From Treponema sp. (GTDB lineage: Bacteria > Spirochaetota > Spirochaetia > Treponematales > Treponemataceae): 46,086 nt of DNA. Location of the stretch: the NCBI GenBank assembly GCA_017961705.1, contig JAGCWT010000183.1, positions 1 through 46,086 of the forward strand. The letters are read 5' to 3'. Each line of letters begins with the position of its first letter. Positions within the stretch are counted from its first letter, which is position 1. Below are positions 41,244 to 46,086 of this stretch, in pieces. Position numbers and translations under genes: made by a program. The notes under the pieces are model-generated. The model saw only the letters and a list, made by a program, of their open reading frames with translations, had not been told where the DNA came from and did no database searches.

Positions 41244-42569
41244 ATGATAGTAATGAAGTTTGGCGGCTCTTCGGTCGCAAATGCAGAAAGAATAAGGCAC
41301 GTTGCCTCTATAATACAGGCATATAAAGATCAGCGCCCGGTTGTGGTTCTTAGCGCAATGGGAGACACCACGGACTACCTTCTTGATGCGGCAGACATGG
41401 CCGTAAAGGGTACCGTTGACATTGCCCAGGTTGAAAAGCTCCACTTTGACACAGCCACAGAGCTTGGCGTTGAAGTTCCTGCAATCAAGGAACTTTTGAA
41501 TGAGCTTCACACCCTGCTTACAGGTATTTCCATGCTCCGCGAGCTTACCAAGCGTACCCGCGACTACCTTGTCTCTTTTGGCGAGAGAATGTCTGTCCGC
41601 ATGATGGCGGCATATCTTAGGAAAGAAGGAACTCCAGCCGCTTTCTACGACGCATGGGATGTTGGCATGGTTAGCGATTCAAACTACATGTCTGCAGAGC
41701 TTTTGGACGAGGTTTGGCAGAACATTCCAAAGCACCTTTCTTCTTACAAAGAGGGCAAGTCTTCCGAGATTCCGATTGTAACCGGATTCATTGCAAAGGA
41801 CAAGCACGGCACAATAACAACCCTTGGACGCGGAGGAAGCGACCTTAGCGCAACTATGATTGGTGCCGCAATGAATGCAGATGAAATCCAGACTTGGAAG
41901 GATGTTGACGGTATTCTTACGGCAGACCCCCGCGTGGTAAAAGAGGCTCACCCCATAAGCGAGGTTACTTATGAAGAGGCCCAGGAGCTTGCCATGTTCG
42001 GTAGCCAGGTTCTTCATCCCCGCAGCATGATTCCATGCAGGAAGTCTGGAACAAAGGTTCGCGTAAAGAACAGCTACAACATAAAGAGCCCCGGTACTCT
42101 TATTGTGGAAAAGCATTCGGGTTCAACGCCGCCTGTTACAGCTATTACGAGCGTAAAGAACGTTAACCTTATAGATATCCAGTCAAGCCACATGTTTGGC
42201 GCATCTGGATTCCTTGCCCACATATTCAACCAGTTCCTTAAGTGGAACATAAGCGTGGACGTAATTGCTACATCCGAAGTTTCCGTGAGCCTTACGGTTA
42301 GCGGAAAGACAGAATTGGATGGTCTTGTAGAAGATTTGAGCAGGGCTGGGGAAGTCCACGTAAAGAAGGAGAAGGCAATAGTCACCGTAATATGCGATGC
42401 TGCACATTCAAGCTCCCTGCTTGCAAAGGCCTTTACCTCTCTTGCGGCAGAGGACATAAACGTGCAGATGATAAGCCAGGGTGCAAGCAAGGTGAACATT
42501 TCCTTCCTTGTGGACACTTGCCAGGCGGACAAGACTGTATGCGTCCTTCACAAGGCATTTTTTAGCTAG
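41244..42569 (+). CDS. lysC: Aspartate kinase (monofunctional)
   Basis: A 441-residue enzyme that phosphorylates aspartate, the first step toward lysine, diaminopimelate, threonine and methionine. It begins MIVMKFGGSSVANAERI, the kinase signature. TLGRGGSDLSATMIGAAMNA and WKDVDGILTADPRVV are the catalytic and nucleotide regions. The last 150 residues form two ACT-type regulatory domains (ISVDVIATSEVSVSLTV, INVQMISQGASKVNISF), so feedback inhibition is likely. The length matches LysC-type enzymes and no homoserine dehydrogenase domain is fused. It is the first gene of the operon. Confidence 0.93.
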   Translation: MIVMKFGGSSVANAERIRHVASIIQAYKDQRPVVVLSAMGDTTDYLLDAADMAVKGTVDIAQVEKLHFDTATELGVEVPAIKELLNELHTLLTGISMLRELTKRTRDYLVSFGERMSVRMMAAYLRKEGTPAAFYDAWDVGMVSDSNYMSAELLDEVWQNIPKHLSSYKEGKSSEIPIVTGFIAKDKHGTITTLGRGGSDLSATMIGAAMNADEIQTWKDVDGILTADPRVVKEAHPISEVTYEEAQELAMFGSQVLHPRSMIPCRKSGTKVRVKNSYNIKSPGTLIVEKHSGSTPPVTAITSVKNVNLIDIQSSHMFGASGFLAHIFNQFLKWNISVDVIATSEVSVSLTVSGKTELDGLVEDLSRAGEVHVKKEKAIVTVICDAAHSSSLLAKAFTSLAAEDINVQMISQGASKVNISFLVDTCQADKTVCVLHKAFFS

Positions 42570-42644
42570 TGCGGTTAGGCTGATTTATTTCTGGATTTAC
42601 TTCCGGATTTACTTATTGAAGCGAAAACTTTTTGAGGTGTAGAT

Positions 42645-43436
42645 ATGAAGATTGCGTTTGTTGGTTACGGAAAGATGGGGCACATGCTGGAGAGCACAGC
42701 CATTGCGCTTGGACACGAGTCTGCCGTTACGGTGGATGTTTTTGCAAAGGACGCAAAGGTTCTTGTTCCGGAAGGAGACGCGGATGCCATAGCCCGTGCG
42801 GTAAAGGAAAGCGGGGCTGAAGGCATTATCGAGTTTACCCATCCGAGCGCCGTCATGACAAACATAAAGGCCCTTTTGCCTTTGCAGCTTCCCCTTGTGG
42901 TTGGAACTACAGGCTGGAACGACAAGGTTGATGAGGTTGCAGCCCTTGCCTCAAAGTGCGGTGGAAGTCTCATGCACTCAGCAAACTTTTCCATTGGCGT
43001 TAATATGTTCTACCGCATCGTGGAGGAGGCATCCCGCCTAGTGAACAATTTTGCAGAATACGATGCGGCTGTCTGGGAGATGCACCACAACCAGAAGGCA
43101 GATTCCCCGTCTGGAACAGCTTTGGACATTGCCCGCCGCGTTATGTCTGGACTAAAGCGCAAGACGGAGATTGTTACAGACGAGTTCAAACAGAGGCCAC
43201 AGCCACAGCAGCTCCACGTTTCCAGCACAAGGTGCGGCACTGTTCCGGGAACACACAAAGTCTTCTTTGACAGCGTTGCAGACACAATAGAACTTACTCA
43301 CACGGCAAGAAGCAGGCAGGGGTTTGCAAGCGGGGCTGTCCACGCACTTGAAAACCTAAAGAAATTCATTGATGACGGAAGCCTTGCCAGGGGAAAAATC
43401 TACGGAATGAGCGACGTATTCCCGGGTATGTTCTAG
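42645..43436 (+). CDS. dapB: 4-hydroxy-tetrahydrodipicolinate reductase DapB
   Basis: A 263-residue cytoplasmic reductase of the diaminopimelate/lysine pathway that uses NAD(P)H. The Rossmann start is IAFVGYGKMGHML. VVGTTGW precedes the active-site segment EMHHNQKADSPSGTAL, with the paired His and the catalytic Lys. The C-terminal GKIYGMSDVFPGMF ends the family fold. GAGGT precedes the ATG. It lies 75 nt after lysC, an earlier enzyme of the same pathway, and 4 nt before the HD-GYP gene. Confidence 0.94.
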   Translation: MKIAFVGYGKMGHMLESTAIALGHESAVTVDVFAKDAKVLVPEGDADAIARAVKESGAEGIIEFTHPSAVMTNIKALLPLQLPLVVGTTGWNDKVDEVAALASKCGGSLMHSANFSIGVNMFYRIVEEASRLVNNFAEYDAAVWEMHHNQKADSPSGTALDIARRVMSGLKRKTEIVTDEFKQRPQPQQLHVSSTRCGTVPGTHKVFFDSVADTIELTHTARSRQGFASGAVHALENLKKFIDDGSLARGKIYGMSDVFPGMF

Positions 43437-43440
43437 CGTC

Positions 43441-45090
43441 ATGAAAAATCGAAGCGCGGTTTCTGGCATCTCCAACGACTCTGATTCCAACTCTGTATTT
43501 GATACCGGCATGCTGAACTTGGCCGATGTTACCGAAGACTTCAGCATGGATGAACTTGACCGCTGGAACACTCTTGTTGGTCTTGTTCAGTCTGTAATTG
43601 CTTTTATAGAAAAATTCATTCCGGGTTATACTGCCCACATATTCTACCACTCGGACGAAAGCCGTGAGTACAGGGAAATAGACAGGGAAGGTGTATCCAC
43701 TATTCCAGAGGATTCCATTTTTATAGGCTGCCTTTCCATGGTTACGGAGACGGTTCCCCTTTCCCAGTTCTTTAGCGACTACGGGATTGACGATCCCATT
43801 ATAAGCCACTTTTTGCAGAATGTTTACAAGGGTGAATACATAGTTCCCATTGTCCACAGCTTTGAGCTTCTTGCATTCATAATCATTGGCACAAGCGACG
43901 AATATTTTGCAGACGCAGAATCTTCGCTGGATCCTTCCAAGGTCTATTTTCTTAACAAACTTGCCGCCAGAATGCGGGTGAACATGTATGCGGCATCCGT
44001 TTCCGACAGGCGGCAGAGGGAACTTTTGCACATGACACAGTTTCCCCTTGCCCTGCAAAAGCATACTTCGCTGAACGAGGTGTTTGCAAACCTGCTAGAC
44101 GACTTGCGCTCCCAGATTGAATTTGACGCTGGTGTCTGCTACGCCTACGAGCAGGAAACCAAGATGCTTGTTCCATTTGCAAAGAAGGGTATTTCAGGCC
44201 GTGTTGCCAAGCTTAAGGTTGGAAGCGGAATTTCGGGGCAGGTCTTTGATGCAAAGCGCAGCATCTTTGTTCCGTCCAGAAAGGAGCATCCCTTCTATTC
44301 ACTTGTAGAGAAGGAGCCTTTCGTAAGCGGTTCATTCATTTCTGTGCCATTTGGAACAGACAAGACAAGGATTGGGGTAATAACACTCTGCCGCCACGAA
44401 GACAACCCAAAGTCTTTTGGCGTAGAGCACCGCTACATGCTGGAGATTGCGTCATCATTCATTGCAAGCGACATAACAAGCCGCCAGCTTTACCAGAAGC
44501 TGGATGAATCAAGCTTTGCAGTCGTAAAGTCCCTTACCTGTGCACTGGAGGCAAAGGACAAGTATACGGAAGGCCACTCCGACCGCGTAAAGGAATATGC
44601 CGTTAACATTGCCCAGCGCCTTGGCTATACGGATGAGCAGATTCACCAGATACGCTACGGTGCAATGCTTCACGACATAGGAAAGATTGGCATAGGGGAC
44701 GACATACTCAACAAGAGGACGCGCCTTAGCGATGAGGAATACAAGAAGATTAAGCAGCATACGGAGATTGGCTACCACATCCTGGACAACAATTCATTCT
44801 TTGATGACGTAAAGGATTTTGTGCGCTACCATCACGAGACGCTTAAGGGAACCGGCTACTACGGAAAGAAGCTTGGCGAATACCCGGAAGGGGCAATGCT
44901 TGTAAGCTGCGCCGATATATTTGATGCGCTTACGTCCCAACGCCCCTACAGAAAACCGCTTACTATAGACAAGGCCTTGAGCGAACTTAAGAAACTTGTT
45001 GGCCTTAATTTTCCGGAATATGTATACAACGCTTTTGAAAAGTACGTCCGTTCCGAAGAATTCAAGAAGTATTATGATTCATTAAAATAG
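43441..45090 (+). CDS. GAF/HD-GYP domain protein (probable c-di-GMP phosphodiesterase)
   Basis: A 549-residue soluble protein. Residues about 40-185 form a degenerate GAF-like domain. Residues about 205-345 form a second GAF (AGVCYAYEQETKMLVPFA, GSGISGQVF). The HD-GYP domain follows from 360, with EGHSDRVKEYA, His411-Asp412-Ile-Gly-Lys and HHE at 464-466. The usual Gly-Tyr-Pro is Gly-Tyr-Tyr (472-474) in KGTGYYGKKLGE. Metal ligands look intact, so hydrolysis is plausible, but the GYP change may affect substrate choice. It starts 4 nt after dapB with no clear ribosome-binding site, which suggests coupling to dapB. Confidence 0.88.
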   Translation: MKNRSAVSGISNDSDSNSVFDTGMLNLADVTEDFSMDELDRWNTLVGLVQSVIAFIEKFIPGYTAHIFYHSDESREYREIDREGVSTIPEDSIFIGCLSMVTETVPLSQFFSDYGIDDPIISHFLQNVYKGEYIVPIVHSFELLAFIIIGTSDEYFADAESSLDPSKVYFLNKLAARMRVNMYAASVSDRRQRELLHMTQFPLALQKHTSLNEVFANLLDDLRSQIEFDAGVCYAYEQETKMLVPFAKKGISGRVAKLKVGSGISGQVFDAKRSIFVPSRKEHPFYSLVEKEPFVSGSFISVPFGTDKTRIGVITLCRHEDNPKSFGVEHRYMLEIASSFIASDITSRQLYQKLDESSFAVVKSLTCALEAKDKYTEGHSDRVKEYAVNIAQRLGYTDEQIHQIRYGAMLHDIGKIGIGDDILNKRTRLSDEEYKKIKQHTEIGYHILDNNSFFDDVKDFVRYHHETLKGTGYYGKKLGEYPEGAMLVSCADIFDALTSQRPYRKPLTIDKALSELKKLVGLNFPEYVYNAFEKYVRSEEFKKYYDSLK

Positions 45091-45101
45091 TGGGGTAAGA
45101 A

Positions 45102-45902
45102 ATGCTTTTTGCAGTTGACATAGGAAACACAAACATAGTTGCCGCTCTTTTTGACGGAAAGACACTCCGCAACCAGTGGAGGATAGCAAGCGACTCCCGC
45201 CGTACTGGGGATGAATATTCAAGCGTAATTTCCACCCTGATACGCGATGAAAACATAGAGGCAAAGGATATAGACAAAGCCATAATTAGTTCCGTAGTGC
45301 CAGACCTTTTGGGGCCTTTTATTACGGTTAGCCAGCGCCTTACAAAGAAAAAGCCCTTCGTCCTTTCTTCTGCCCTTGCTTTTTCCGGCCAGCTTCCGGT
45401 AAGGCTTCCCGAAGGCTCCACCCACGAGCTAGGAACAGACCTTTTGTGCAATGCTGTTGGTGCATGGGAACTCTTCCACGGTGCAAACATTGTAGTTGAC
45501 TTTGGAACAGCACTCACCCTTACCGTTACGGATTCAAAGGGAATAATCCGCGGCATTACAATTTCTCCTGGTCTTAGGACTGCAATCCATGCCCTTGCAT
45601 CCAACACTGCCCAGCTGCCAATTGTTCCTCTGGAGGCTCCGTCTTCCAGCCTTGGCTCTACAACAAAGGAAGCTATTCAGGCTGGGGTTGTCCTTGGCTA
45701 CAAGGGGCTTGTTGAATACCTTATTTCCCGCGTAAAGGACGACTTGTATGCTGCATCAGGGGACAGACAGGATAGCGTAAGCGTTGTTGCCACCGGCGGC
45801 CTTAACAGCGTGCTAAAGCCAATAACGGATTCATTCGGTGTGGTGGACAAGGAACTTACACTAAAAGGTCTAAGGACAATAAGCGAAATCTGCAACTCTT
45901 AA
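45102..45902 (+). CDS. coaX: Type III pantothenate kinase CoaX
   Basis: A 266-residue enzyme that phosphorylates pantothenate at the start of coenzyme A synthesis. The phosphate motif is LFAVDIGNTNIVAALFDGK at residues 2-20. The substrate and activation motifs are SSVVPDL, PEGSTHELGTDLLCNAVGAW (the usual family aromatic/PYxxxLGxDR region, here HELGTD) and ANIVVDFGTALTLTV. Type III enzymes need a monovalent cation and are not inhibited by CoA. GGGG-TAAGAA lies directly before the ATG, 11 nt after the HD-GYP stop. Confidence 0.92.
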   Translation: MLFAVDIGNTNIVAALFDGKTLRNQWRIASDSRRTGDEYSSVISTLIRDENIEAKDIDKAIISSVVPDLLGPFITVSQRLTKKKPFVLSSALAFSGQLPVRLPEGSTHELGTDLLCNAVGAWELFHGANIVVDFGTALTLTVTDSKGIIRGITISPGLRTAIHALASNTAQLPIVPLEAPSSSLGSTTKEAIQAGVVLGYKGLVEYLISRVKDDLYAASGDRQDSVSVVATGGLNSVLKPITDSFGVVDKELTLKGLRTISEICNS

Positions 45903-45920
45903 CAGCGAATTTAAATAGAG

Positions 45921-45971
45921 CCTAGCCCCGATTGGAAGGGCGGCGTAGCCGTTGCCGTCAGGCAATGGAGA
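45921..45971 (+). repeat. Dispersed GC-rich repeat, copy E (partial)
   Basis: CCTAGCCCCGATTGGAAG, GGCGGCGTAGCCGTT, a small hairpin and GCAATGGAG match the front half of copy D. The back half of the repeat (GAGGCATG to ACCGTCC) is missing. It follows coaX by 19 nt. Confidence 0.6.
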
Positions 45972-45990
45972 CAATATGTTGTGTCTTCCT

Positions 45991-46018
45991 TTTGCAGAAA
46001 CATGGATTTAGCTACAAT
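45991..46018 (+). promoter_or_regulatory. Probable promoter of the gene starting at 46074
   Basis: TTTGCA (45991-45996), a 16-nt spacer and TACAAT (46013-46018). The leader would be about 50 nt, with a small GCATT/AATGC hairpin ending just before AAAGGAG. Confidence 0.5.
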
Positions 46019-46073
46019 AAGGTTAGACAACAATCTTATTTAAAGCATTACCAAAATGCAAAAGGAGCACAAC

Positions 46074-46086
46074 ATGGAAAGTATAA
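46074..46086 (+). CDS. First codons of a gene running off the right edge
   Basis: ATG 46074 is preceded by AAAGGAG at a good distance and by a plausible promoter. Only Met-Glu-Ser-Ile is visible, so the product cannot be named. Confidence 0.6.

Noticed and set aside
42590-42625. Possible separate promoter before dapB
   Set aside because: The stretch has a repeated GGATTTACTT but no convincing -35/-10 pair; read-through from lysC is simpler.

Overview
The window looks like chromosome of a Treponema-type spirochaete. The evidence is gene content and order: the spirochaete collar-protein gene flbB sits ahead of fliK-flgD-flgE, the hook protein carries the Lys/Cys pair used for the treponemal lysinoalanine cross-link, lipoboxes are permissive, and a murG-cvpA-holB-like-atoS-atoC run matches, as I remember it, the order in T. 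pallidum. Base composition is moderate, with many short GC-rich intergenic repeats. I see no prophage, insertion sequence, rRNA or CRISPR array.

Layout: (1) 1-3006: the tail of a DUF1703-type nuclease-fold protein, a membrane-anchored Ntn-type amide hydrolase and a hexokinase. (2) 3208-7451: a flagellar hook operon (flbB, fliK, flgD, flgE) behind a sigma28-like promoter and closed by a terminator. (3) 7465-7759: a 116-nt near-palindrome, then tRNA-Phe with its own promoter and terminator. (4) 7943-15009: a tightly packed operon, often with 4-nt overlaps, holding a small unknown gene, an ankyrin protein, murG, cvpA, a DNA polymerase III delta-prime-like gene, an AtoS/AtoC-type two-component pair and a J-domain protein. 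(5) 15008-18920: glgC and a periplasmic-sensor/GGDEF/EAL protein on the minus strand, plus a predicted sigma28-driven small RNA just downstream of glgC. (6) 19019-21364: rod operon flgF-flgG-flgJ behind another sigma28-like promoter. (7) 21646-24633: murC, yicC and a CMP-kinase-like gene. (8) 24630-32516, minus: an alpha-2-macroglobulin-like lipoprotein coupled to pbpC. (9) 32.5-38.7 kb, accessory-looking: a small lipoprotein, a large beta-helix/leucine-rich-repeat lipoprotein and a solitary HipA-like kinase. (10) 38.9-46.1 kb: an RNB exoribonuclease, then lysC-dapB-HD-GYP-coaX and the first codons of another gene.

How the genes work together: the two flagellar operons supply rod, hook, hook-length control and the collar of the periplasmic flagella, and both have sigma28-type promoters. 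murG, murC, pbpC, dapB and lysC serve the cell wall and its precursors. The macroglobulin/PBP1C pair is a known periplasmic defence and repair pairing. Two c-di-GMP phosphodiesterase-type proteins (EAL and HD-GYP) sit in otherwise metabolic neighbourhoods.

Three patterns deserve attention. First, seven protein genes have a sigma70-type promoter whose -10 box ends only 6-8 nt before the start codon, with no Shine-Dalgarno sequence, so their mRNAs should be leaderless. Second, four copies of a modular intergenic repeat of about 140-155 bp lie in the same orientation just upstream of four of those seven genes. Third, a sigma28 promoter points at a roughly 100-nt two-hairpin RNA ending in a strong intrinsic terminator. 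All are read from sequence alone and need RNA data.
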